From positions 1 through 8,253 of the forward strand of contig JAILHQ010000023.1 of the NCBI GenBank assembly GCA_024695725.1: a DNA stretch of 8,253 bases, given 5' to 3'. The position numbers and the translations under genes were made by a program. Positions within the stretch are counted from its first letter, which is position 1, and each line of letters starts with the position of its first letter. Positions 1 to 6,265 of this stretch are shown one piece after another. Under the pieces are notes generated by a model. It was not told the origin of the DNA. It did not search any database and saw nothing but the letters and a program-made list of their open reading frames with translations. This DNA is from Cyanobacteria bacterium RUI128 (lineage in GTDB: Bacteria > Cyanobacteriota > Vampirovibrionia > Gastranaerophilales > Gastranaerophilaceae).

Positions 1-2706
1 AGATTGCTTACCTTGACCGCAAGGATGCATGACATAGAGCTCAGATCTCAGCGAATACAGGCTGAGAAACTTCGTCTTGCGAATGAATCTGACAAGGTGT
101 ATGCAAACTACTTACAGGCTTTAGATGCTAAGAAACTTCAGTACAAAGCCATTAAGTCCGACGGTTCGATTGAGTTTAGAGATGCTGACCTGAAGATTAT
201 GGAAAACCGTATTGTCTCTGATTACACAGGCGAGACAGCCTACGAAACATTGTTCCTGCAGGATCCTTCCGGGAAAATTGTCGTAACGCCTGAAGTTGCC
301 AGAAAATACGAACTAACTGCATCAGGAAACGAAACCCGAGATATGAACACCTACATCGAGCAAGTTACCGGTAAGAGACAGAAAGAACGACCGGTTATGG
401 GCACACACGATGTAACAGATCCTAACGTCGTTGCTGATTTTGTAACGGTGGATAACACGAATACAAACCCAATTCCGAATCCGGTATGTGCACCTGTTGA
501 AAACGGCGAAGTTACTGCATCTAATGCATATAACTACAGGACCTTCCAACAGACAATTACAGAACAAAACGGTACTGTTGAACTAACCACAAGTAACGTC
601 AGCTCTGTTACAGCAAATTCTGGTATAACCTACTACATCGATAGTGTACAGGATTTACAAGCGTTCGCAACCCTTTCCGGAGCTCAAACTGAAGGGAACA
701 CCTTTGTATTAAGTAGAGACCTCAATATGTCAAGTATTGCTAACTGGGTAGGTATCTCAGGATTTGCAGGGACATTCAATGGTAATGGTCACGTCCTAAC
801 AGGGTTAAAGAGTAATACAAACGGTTTGTTTATATCCGCTACAGAAACGGCAGTTGTTAAGAATGTCGGCTTGGAAGGTGTAAATATTAACAACCCTAAT
901 AACAGTACATCTCACGATGCAGGCGCGGATATTGGCGGTATTGTTGGTAGTAACCAAGGGTTAGTAACAAACTGTTATTTGGTCGGCGACGTTAAAACCA
1001 AAGGTGCACATATCGGCGGCATCTGCGGGGAAGGTAAAGGTACTGTAAGCTATTGCTCTGCAGACGTTAATGTTCAAGGCGGGAAACAATGTGTCGGAGG
1101 TATACTCGGATGTTTAATGGGCGTTGTAGATCATTGTTTAGTAACAGGTACGGTTACCCAAGAAACATCATCAATGTCAAGCGGAGACTACGGATGGATG
1201 ACATATTACTGCGGCGGACTTGTCGGACACGTTTACCCGAGAGAAGACGGACTCCCTTCATATATTTCTGAATGTCATACAAGCGTAGCTCTTAATGCAA
1301 CCGGTAACGCAGGTATTGTATTAGGTGAACAAGAAGCTAATATTACAATATCTAATACAACATACGACCCGAATATTACAGCTAACACAGGATTAAGTGT
1401 AATTGGTCAAGTTAAAGCCGGGACAAGCAGTATTTCAACATTTGAAGAATTAGACTTCATACGTGTAACTCCACCGTCTATAAATCCTTCTGATTTTACA
1501 GGCGGATTCTATTCAAATATACTTGGCGCATTATCAAAGTATGGATATACTGACGGAACTACTTCCGGAACTTATGTTAACGGTACAAAAGAAATAACAG
1601 AAGCTAAGGTTAAAAAATATATACAAAACCTAATGAGCAGTACAGATGGTGACTATAAAATTGCCAATGTTAACTACCTCTTATACAACTATATGAATGA
1701 GACAACACCTTCATCCACATCATTGGCATTTATGTCTGCATTAGAAACTGATATCATTAATCAAAGTACCAGCAATACATCAGCCTCAACATACCAAAGC
1801 CAGTATGATGCTTCAAATTCTCAAGTTACCCTTAACACTACAGATATGGCTGATGCTTGGGATTTCCACGGCACAGTTACTCCTGGTGTAGTTACTTGTC
1901 CTACAAAAGCAAATATTGAAAAAGAATTATATTATGCGCTGAAGAAAGCAGGCAAAACAATCAGCGAAGAAGATGTTCACGACTTTATGAACAAGTATGA
2001 CATTGATAACAGTCTTGAAGATCAATGGTATTTGGCTAACTTAAACCATCAGATTTGTCTCGGGACTGATATAGAAAATATCTACACTAAAGTTCTATCT
2101 AGACAACAGTATCAAAACGAAAGCTTGTACGATGCTGATGGAAACTACGAATATTCATTCACTAATTCAACATCTATTACTTACACTCCTGGGACTTCCC
2201 CTGAAGAATATCAGGTAGGTACTGAAAAATACTGGGATACAACTGATCCTGATATCGCTGAAGCAATGATTATGTGGAAACTCGCTCAAAGAGGTGTTAT
2301 TATTGCAACTGAAGATCAGGCTACAAGCAAAGACTATCTGATAAATATGCTTCAGGCAGGCTCTGTACTAACAACATTTGATCCAACCAAAGTAGATGCA
2401 CTTAAAGGCTTGACAGAACAACAAATTAAGGATATGGATGATTATGAATACAACAAGCTCGTAGGTATTGAAAACACCAGTGTTGCAGTAGAAACTTCAC
2501 TCAGAGAGGTTGATGATGAAATTAACCTTAAGAAAGCTGAAGCTCAATATGAAGCTGATATGAGAAAGATTGACAGAAAAGATGCTAAATATGATGCAGA
2601 GCTGGCTGCTTGTGAAAATGAACGCAATGCTATCAAAACTGAAATGGATACTTTAAAGAACGTTATCAAAGATAACGTTGATAAGACATTTAAACTCTTC
2701 TCTTAA
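1..2706 (+). CDS. Large GLUG-repeat protein with terminal coiled coils, 5'-truncated by the window
   Basis: Function not known; probably an exported or surface-associated protein. The frame is open from base 1 (the first codon encodes Arg), so the TTG at base 4 is almost certainly internal and the true start lies outside, probably a few codons upstream. Residues are counted from that TTG. Residues 1-50 form a charged amphipathic helix. Residues 209-251 resemble the segment that usually precedes GLUG repeats (DLQAFATLSG, then DLNMSSIANW). Residues 252-430 are a GLUG-type beta-helix. Residues 500-800 are mixed, with diverged helical modules rich in Asn, Ser, Thr and Tyr. Residues 825-900 are a strongly charged coiled coil ending in KTFKLFS. 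I see no LPXTG sorting motif or C-terminal membrane anchor; a signal peptide cannot be judged because the start is missing. GLUG domains are typical of bacterial surface proteins. Helices at both ends around a variable centre recall flagellar axial proteins, but I recognise no FliC, FlgE or FlgK motif. It converges on the sigma gene, stops 3 bases apart. Confidence 0.85.
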   Translation, partial: RLLTLTARMHDIELRSQRIQAEKLRLANESDKVYANYLQALDAKKLQYKAIKSDGSIEFRDADLKIMENRIVSDYTGETAYETLFLQDPSGKIVVTPEVARKYELTASGNETRDMNTYIEQVTGKRQKERPVMGTHDVTDPNVVADFVTVDNTNTNPIPNPVCAPVENGEVTASNAYNYRTFQQTITEQNGTVELTTSNVSSVTANSGITYYIDSVQDLQAFATLSGAQTEGNTFVLSRDLNMSSIANWVGISGFAGTFNGNGHVLTGLKSNTNGLFISATETAVVKNVGLEGVNINNPNNSTSHDAGADIGGIVGSNQGLVTNCYLVGDVKTKGAHIGGICGEGKGTVSYCSADVNVQGGKQCVGGILGCLMGVVDHCLVTGTVTQETSSMSSGDYGWMTYYCGGLVGHVYPREDGLPSYISECHTSVALNATGNAGIVLGEQEANITISNTTYDPNITANTGLSVIGQVKAGTSSISTFEELDFIRVTPPSINPSDFTGGFYSNILGALSKYGYTDGTTSGTYVNGTKEITEAKVKKYIQNLMSSTDGDYKIANVNYLLYNYMNETTPSSTSLAFMSALETDIINQSTSNTSASTYQSQYDASNSQVTLNTTDMADAWDFHGTVTPGVVTCPTKANIEKELYYALKKAGKTISEEDVHDFMNKYDIDNSLEDQWYLANLNHQICLGTDIENIYTKVLSRQQYQNESLYDADGNYEYSFTNSTSITYTPGTSPEEYQVGTEKYWDTTDPDIAEAMIMWKLAQRGVIIATEDQATSKDYLINMLQAGSVLTTFDPTKVDALKGLTEQQIKDMDDYEYNKLVGIENTSVAVETSLREVDDEINLKKAEAQYEADMRKIDRKDAKYDAELAACENERNAIKTEMDTLKNVIKDNVDKTFKLFS
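745..1293 (+). repeat. GLUG repeat block (beta-helix-like) within the large protein
   Basis: The lead-in at residues 248-295 has the usual pattern GTFNGNGHVLTGL, NGLF and VKNVGL. Tandem units follow, each opening with a GG-hydrophobic-x-G motif (GGIVG, GGICG, GGILG, GGLVG) with the Gly pairs at about residues 311, 338, 365 and 404. Each carries a Cys at the consensus NCY position: C324, C351, C378 and C424. The first three units have an exact 27-residue period. The third is lengthened by about 12-19 residues (the QETSSMSSGDYGWM loop). Eight of the protein's twelve cysteines lie in residues 324-424. These are protein-level repeats; the DNA copies have diverged. Confidence 0.8.
2659..2679. terminator. 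Perfect 9-bp hairpin at the convergent gene ends (possible terminator)
   Basis: AACGTTATC, a 3-base spacer AAA, and GATAACGTT form a perfect inverted repeat inside the last 16 codons of the large + strand gene. Read on the - strand, it begins about 30 bases past the sigma-factor stop and is followed by CTTTAAAG, a very short T run. Read on the + strand, no T tract follows. The 3-base gap between the two stop codons leaves no room for a terminator outside coding sequence, so this hairpin is the best local candidate for ending the flhB-sigma transcript. The stem has only three G:C pairs and the T tract is weak, so it may be chance coding sequence (the peptide here is NVIKDNV). Confidence 0.3.
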
Positions 2707-2709
2707 TAA

Positions 2710-3363
2710 TTAGTAGTCATTTCGTCCTTTAGATTTAAGATATTCACGTATCTGCACCAGCGCCCCCTGAATAATACGGGTAATACGTGACGGGGATAGA
2801 CCTATCATGGTCGCAATATCTTTTGCCTGCATATTTCTGTAGAATCTGTATTCGACAACAGTACGTTCTTTTTGAGGTAAACTCGCAATAGCCTCTTTAA
2901 TCAAACGGCTCATTTCAACGATTTCAGCATTTTCATCCGGCATGGCATGCGGGTCTTTGATAAAATCAAACGGAGAATCATTATCACTTGCCGCAGCTGC
3001 CAGGCTATCAATTGACAAAATAGTCTGATATACCGCCTCTTTGACCGATGTCGATGAATTTTCGGAACCTTCTTCTCCGCTCTCTTCCCCTTCACCCTCG
3101 GTCTTGTGTTTCATTGAATACCATTTATAACGGTGTCTAAGTTCGTTTCTGATAGCCCATTTTACAGCAGTTCCCATATATGCATCATTGTATTTTTGGA
3201 GCTGTTCTTCAGTCTTGCCTTTAATCATAGCCTGAACAGCAATAATACCAATACTGACCAACTCTTCGTATTCTATCATATGATTAGGAACACGACGTTG
3301 TTCAATCTTGGCTACTCTCTGCACTATGCTTACATACTGTTTTAATAGACTCTGTTTATCCAT
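2710..3363 (-). CDS. Sigma-70 family RNA polymerase sigma factor, FliA-like, lacking a clear region 3
   Basis: An alternative sigma factor of 217 residues that would direct RNA polymerase to a set of promoters. Residues 5-83 match sigma region 2: the YEELVSIGIIAVQAM helix corresponds to the core-binding segment, and AYMGTAVKWAIRNELRHRY to the -10 recognition helix seen in FliA/WhiG-type sigmas. Residues 152-212 match region 4: SLPQKERTVVEYRFY, then a helix-turn-helix around DIATMIGLSPSRITRIIQGA for -35 contact. Between them, where FliA has region 3, there is an acidic Glu/Gly/Ser-rich stretch (about 86-106), then a variable segment to about 150. It follows flhB by 25 bases and is probably cotranscribed, which favours a flagellar or export-regulon role, though a general alternative sigma is possible. 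The ATG has an in-frame stop two codons upstream, fixing the start, but no Shine-Dalgarno sequence. The spacer holds AT palindromes. fliA is the likeliest identity; I withhold the symbol because of the missing region 3. Confidence 0.85.
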   Translation of the reverse strand: MDKQSLLKQYVSIVQRVAKIEQRRVPNHMIEYEELVSIGIIAVQAMIKGKTEEQLQKYNDAYMGTAVKWAIRNELRHRYKWYSMKHKTEGEGEESGEEGSENSSTSVKEAVYQTILSIDSLAAAASDNDSPFDFIKDPHAMPDENAEIVEMSRLIKEAIASLPQKERTVVEYRFYRNMQAKDIATMIGLSPSRITRIIQGALVQIREYLKSKGRNDY

Positions 3364-3364
3364 G

Positions 3365-3388
3365 GTTTATAAACTATTAAATATTTAA
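3365..3388 (-). promoter_or_regulatory. Two AT-rich palindromes filling the flhB-sigma spacer
   Basis: The 25-base spacer between flhB and the sigma gene is almost wholly two perfect palindromes: GTTTATAAAC at 3365-3374 and TTAAATATTTAA at 3377-3388. The first lies immediately 5' of the sigma ATG, in the place where a Shine-Dalgarno sequence would be expected; none is present. They could be operator half-sites, could affect translation initiation, or could be chance in an A+T-only stretch. No known operator is recognised. Confidence 0.25.
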
Positions 3389-4465
3389 CTATTCTATCTT
3401 ACCTTGATTTTGTTTATTTTTCAAGTTGTAAACAAAAAGCAGAATTTCAGCAACAGCCTTAAACAGTTCCGGCGGAATTTGCTGTCCGATTTCAACCATA
3501 CGATACAAAGCACGCGCTACAGGGGGGTTATCAACTATCGGAACATCATTTTCTTCCGCTATTCTTATAATTTCTTGAGCGATAAGCTCTGCACCTTTCA
3601 TAAGCATGGTCGGAGACATCATTGTTTGGGCATCGTATTTCAAAGCACACGCAACGTGGGTCGGGTTTCTCACAACGAAGTCAGCCTCAGCAACCGAATC
3701 CATTGCCCCTCGCTGAAGCATTTGCATACGGCGCTGACGTAATGCCGCCTTAACGTGAGGGTCACCTTCCTGGTTCTTATATTCATCTTTTATTTCTTTA
3801 AAGGACATCTTTTGATCCTTGAGGAATTTCCATCTTGTAACCCCATAGTCAGCCGCAGCAATAATCAGGAACGCAATACAGGCTTTGTAGATAAAGTCTT
3901 TCAGCAGACTACCGAACTCATTCATTACGGCAAAATTGTTGTCTATTGCAGCAAGCATAAGTATCCCCTTCAAATGAGCGGAATATACTATCCAGCCGAC
4001 CAAACCAAGAATACAAACCTTAAGTATGTTTTTAAACAACTCAAATATAGTTTTAACCGAAAACAGGTTCTTGAAATATTTTGTAGGGTTAAGCTTATCT
4101 AATTTCGGGATAAGCGGAGCTATCGCAACAAGCGGGCCTACCTGAATAAAATCGCCCAACGCCGCTATAAAGGCGGCAACTACAAGGGTTGAACCTATTA
4201 TTGCAACCGTCGGGAGAATTGCTGATGTAAGGACGTACTGATACCCTATATTACTCACCGTCTGATTTGGAATTTGGGAATATAAATTCTTAAACAAACC
4301 GCAAATCAAACTCCAGGTTATCGGGGCCATAAGGATAATGAACGAAAATACAACCAAGAGAGAAATCGCGGTAGAAACGTCTTTTGACTTTACTACCTGC
4401 CCTTCTTTTCTGGCTCTTTGCAGTTTCTGAGGGGTCGCCTCAAACTGCTTATCTTCATCTCCCAT
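3389..4465 (-). CDS. flhB: Flagellar-type export apparatus switch protein FlhB
   Basis: Inner-membrane component of the flagellar/type III export gate, which switches substrate specificity through self-cleavage. At 358 residues it has normal family length. The N-terminal segment carries the conserved ATPQKLQRARKEGQVVKSKDV motif region (10-30). Four hydrophobic segments follow at about 32-56, 79-107, 141-162 and 187-207. The cytoplasmic domain has the linker DEYKNQEGDPHVK (227-239), the autocleavage motif NPTH at 267-270 (cut expected between Asn267 and Pro268), and the C-terminal signature DNPPVARALYRMVEIGQQIP followed by ELFKAVAEILLFVYNLK. The IGQQIP form fits flagellar FlhB better than the non-flagellar homologue SctU/YscU, but SctU cannot be fully excluded since no other flagellar gene is in view. 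GAAAGG lies 9 bases before the ATG, and an extended -10 promoter lies further upstream. The sigma gene follows. The usual partner flhA is not adjacent. Confidence 0.93.
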   Translation of the reverse strand: MGDEDKQFEATPQKLQRARKEGQVVKSKDVSTAISLLVVFSFIILMAPITWSLICGLFKNLYSQIPNQTVSNIGYQYVLTSAILPTVAIIGSTLVVAAFIAALGDFIQVGPLVAIAPLIPKLDKLNPTKYFKNLFSVKTIFELFKNILKVCILGLVGWIVYSAHLKGILMLAAIDNNFAVMNEFGSLLKDFIYKACIAFLIIAAADYGVTRWKFLKDQKMSFKEIKDEYKNQEGDPHVKAALRQRRMQMLQRGAMDSVAEADFVVRNPTHVACALKYDAQTMMSPTMLMKGAELIAQEIIRIAEENDVPIVDNPPVARALYRMVEIGQQIPPELFKAVAEILLFVYNLKNKQNQGKIE

Positions 4466-4503
4466 TTGTGACAGCCTTTCTTCGTCGGGATACTACATAC
4501 TGT

Positions 4504-4512
4504 ATTATAGCA
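4504..4512 (-). promoter_or_regulatory. Extended -10 promoter for the flhB-sigma unit
   Basis: The - strand reads TGCTATAAT, a perfect extended -10 element (TGnTATAAT). The -35 region 17 bases upstream (TAGCAG, 4527-4532) matches the TTGACA consensus poorly, as is common for extended -10 promoters. The predicted start is near 4497, giving a leader of about 32 bases to the flhB ATG, with GAAAGG (4475-4480) as ribosome site. It looks like a housekeeping sigma promoter; no FliA-type box (TAAA plus GCCGATAA) is seen. Confidence 0.6.
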
Positions 4513-4540
4513 TAACAGAATATCTGCTGCTATTCATTTA

Positions 4541-4576
4541 ATAAAAATACGGCAAATTTCACACTATAAATTTACC
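4541..4576 (-). terminator. Probable intrinsic terminator after gloA
   Basis: On the - strand, 16 bases after the gloA stop, GGTAAATTT (4568-4576) can pair with AAATTTGCC (4551-4559) over 9 positions, one a G-U wobble, around an 8-base loop. It is followed by GTATTTTTAT (4541-4550). Position, stem and T-rich tail fit a rho-independent terminator for the Nudix-HAD-ispF-gloA operon, separating it from the flhB promoter. The stem is AT-rich and the T tract interrupted, so strength is uncertain. Confidence 0.5.
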
Positions 4577-4590
4577 CCAGCATTTACCCC
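4570..4590. repeat. Short tandem direct repeat ATTTACCCC x2
   Basis: Two identical 9-base copies of ATTTACCCC lie at 4570-4578 and 4582-4590, with a 12-base period (GGGGTAAAT on the - strand). They lie just after the gloA stop, and the left copy overlaps the outer arm of the probable terminator. There is no known function; this could be local slippage or a regulator half-site pair. Confidence 0.4.
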
Positions 4591-4592
4591 TA

Positions 4593-4976
4593 TTACCAAA
4601 CGACTTTTTCTATAAGTTCAATCTCATTTCCGTCAGGGTCATTTACAAAGGCTATTTTTGAGCCCTTGCCCGTTAGGTCGAACGGCTCATAAAGGTATTC
4701 ATATCCCATTTTATGTAATTTTTCAGAAAAATCATCCATATTGTCACAATGAAACGCGAAATGACCAAACGCATTGCCGTTCCGGTAACCGTTTTCAGGT
4801 GTTTCATCGTTATATGTCAACTCAATTTGCACCTGTCCGCTCTCATCATTTAAGAAATACAAGGTACAATCATCTAATCTTCTTTCTTCAACAAGAGTCA
4901 TATTGAACAACTCGGTATAAAATTTCAGTGACTCATCAAGATTTTTTACCCTTATCATAGAATGTAAGAATTTCAT
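4593..4976 (-). CDS. gloA: Glyoxalase I-like VOC metalloenzyme (lactoylglutathione lyase family)
   Basis: Predicted cytosolic glyoxalase I, which isomerises the methylglyoxal-thiol hemithioacetal to the lactoyl thioester in methylglyoxal detoxification. The 127-residue protein is a two-module VOC fold of near-standard length (E. coli GloA is 135). All four expected metal ligands are visible: His5 (MKFLHSMIRV), Glu52 (QVQIELTYN), His72 (AFGHFAFH) and Glu120 (DPDGNEIELIE). The ELTYN and FVNDPDG motifs are characteristic of GloA. Other VOC activities remain possible, and the thiol cofactor cannot be read from sequence. It is the last gene of the operon. Its AAGGAG ribosome site (4983-4988, 6-base spacing) overlaps the end of ispF, and only 3 bases separate the ispF stop from this ATG, so translation is probably coupled. 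A terminator-like hairpin follows. Confidence 0.85.
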   Translation of the reverse strand: MKFLHSMIRVKNLDESLKFYTELFNMTLVEERRLDDCTLYFLNDESGQVQIELTYNDETPENGYRNGNAFGHFAFHCDNMDDFSEKLHKMGYEYLYEPFDLTGKGSKIAFVNDPDGNEIELIEKVVW

Positions 4977-4979
4977 TTA

Positions 4980-5462
4980 TTACTCCTTATACAAAATTAC
5001 AGCCGCATTAGCCTCAATGGCGCGTTTTTCTCCGACTGCATCCAACTTTTCATTTGTTTTTGCCTTAACGGAAACATTATCGATATCTATCCCCATAACA
5101 TCCGCAAGTTTCTTTTTCATTTCAGGAATATAAGGCATCATTTTAGGCGCCTGAGCTATTATATTAGAATCAACGTTCCCGATATTATACCCTTTTTCTC
5201 TGACCATAGAACAAACCTCTTTCAGTAAAAGGGTACTGTCGGCATCTTTATACTTCTCATCCGTATCAGGGAAAATTGTTCCGATATCCTGCAGCGCAGC
5301 TGCACCAAGAAGTGCATCAATAATTGCATGTATCAGAACATCCGCATCAGAATGTCCGAATAACCCTTTTTCATAAGGTATCTTAACCCCTCCGATAATC
5401 AATTCTCTGTTATCTTCTAACCTGTGTATATCGTAACCTGTTCCGATTCTATATGGTACCAT
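4980..5462 (-). CDS. ispF: 2-C-methyl-D-erythritol 2,4-cyclodiphosphate synthase IspF
   Basis: MEP-pathway enzyme that converts 4-diphosphocytidyl-2-C-methylerythritol 2-phosphate to the 2,4-cyclodiphosphate with loss of CMP, supplying isoprenoid precursors; known family members are cytosolic trimers. Its 160 residues match the usual length. The N-terminal signature IGTGYDIHRL gives metal ligands Asp11 and His13; the third, His45, follows the HSDADV motif (37-42). The IGTIFPDTD loop is at 60-68, and the conserved KAKTNEKLDAVGE segment (about 133-145) matches the substrate/CMP-binding region. Here ispF is monofunctional, not fused to ispD, and ispD is not adjacent. AGAGGG (5469-5474) lies 6 bases before the ATG and overlaps the stop codon of the upstream HAD gene; the intergenic gap is 11 bases, supporting one operon. 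Confidence 0.96.
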   Translation of the reverse strand: MVPYRIGTGYDIHRLEDNRELIIGGVKIPYEKGLFGHSDADVLIHAIIDALLGAAALQDIGTIFPDTDEKYKDADSTLLLKEVCSMVREKGYNIGNVDSNIIAQAPKMMPYIPEMKKKLADVMGIDIDNVSVKAKTNEKLDAVGEKRAIEANAAVILYKE

Positions 5463-5473
5463 GTCTTTCCCTC

Positions 5474-6265
5474 TTATAATTTAACAAATTTTTCTATTGC
5501 TTTAACAAAACCATCATTATCAACCGTATCGGTTATATAATCAGCGTGAGCTTTAAGATTTTCGGTTCCGTTTCCCATACCGACACTTATACCGCCCGCC
5601 TTCAGAAGTTCAATATCATTATCCTGATCGCCTATTGTGAGAACCTCTTCTTTCTTAAGCCCCCAATAGTCTGCCAGAAAATTAACGGCACACGCTTTTG
5701 TTGCATCCTTTGTCGAAAACTCGCAAAAATACGGAGTTGATTTAATGATGTATAAATCAGGGTATTTTTTGCTCATTACGTTTACCCATTCCGTTACTCT
5801 GTCAGCGTTATTATAATCAATAGCCAGCAGTTTATGCACTCTGTCAAAAGATATTTCCGAAAAATCTTTAACTTTGTAGTCAAGCTGTTGATAAGCCGCA
5901 TATCTTTTTATAGTATCATTATCCTCTTTTGAATAGAGGGTATCATCTGCATACAAGTTAATATGAACATTATTTTGCTCAGCCCAGTCAATAATTTCTG
6001 CGGTATATTGAGGCGGAAGATCTCGTTCATACAAAATTTCGCCTGAAATTGTTTTTACATAACCGCCGTTATAAGAAACTATCGGGGTATCAAGATTAAG
6101 CCTTTGTGCAATTTTCTTTGCACCTTCAAACATACGCCCTGTGACAATTACGACTTTTACGCCATTTGCCATTAGTTTATTTATGCAATTTTTAACCCCG
6201 TCGGTAAAATCGCCGTTGTATGGTAATATTGTTCCGTCTATATCTGTTGCTACAAGTTTAATCAT
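5474..6265 (-). CDS. Cof-type HAD-superfamily hydrolase (Cof/YidA-like phosphatase)
   Basis: A 263-residue phosphatase of the HAD Cof subfamily, whose members dephosphorylate sugar phosphates, phosphorylated cofactors or similar small molecules; the substrate is not predictable here. Motif I is DIDGT (8-12), with nucleophile Asp8 and acid/base Asp10. Motif II is Thr42 in IVTGR. Motif III is Lys190 in DATKACA, where the Gly often found after the Lys is Ala. Motif IV is GDQDND (212-217), the Mg ligands. The roughly 100-residue C2-type cap lies between motifs II and III (about 80-185), which is the Cof/YidA arrangement. The final NDGFVKAIEKF resembles the usual Cof ending. Its ATG overlaps the end of the Nudix gene by 8 bases (ATGATTAA), indicating translational coupling, and ispF follows 11 bases later. 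Confidence 0.93.
   Translation of the reverse strand: MIKLVATDIDGTILPYNGDFTDGVKNCINKLMANGVKVVIVTGRMFEGAKKIAQRLNLDTPIVSYNGGYVKTISGEILYERDLPPQYTAEIIDWAEQNNVHINLYADDTLYSKEDNDTIKRYAAYQQLDYKVKDFSEISFDRVHKLLAIDYNNADRVTEWVNVMSKKYPDLYIIKSTPYFCEFSTKDATKACAVNFLADYWGLKKEEVLTIGDQDNDIELLKAGGISVGMGNGTENLKAHADYITDTVDNDGFVKAIEKFVKL

Noticed and set aside
4..6. TTG as the start codon of the large + strand gene
   Set aside because: The frame is open to base 1 with no upstream stop or ribosome site visible, so this is an internal Leu codon of a gene cut by the window edge.
1960..2040. EF-hand-like calcium site at residues 655-675 (SEEDVHDFMNKYDIDNS)
   Set aside because: The acidic positions do not match the 12-residue DxDxDG loop, and the conserved loop Gly is missing.
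3404..4102. Open frames on the + strand opposite flhB (3404-3742 and 3755-4102)
   Set aside because: They lie antisense to a well-supported FlhB with conserved motifs, and their translations show no recognisable domain.
3389..4465. Non-flagellar type III secretion protein SctU instead of FlhB
   Set aside because: The C-terminal IGQQIP signature and the neighbouring FliA-like sigma factor favour FlhB, and no injectisome gene is in view; this is not fully excluded.
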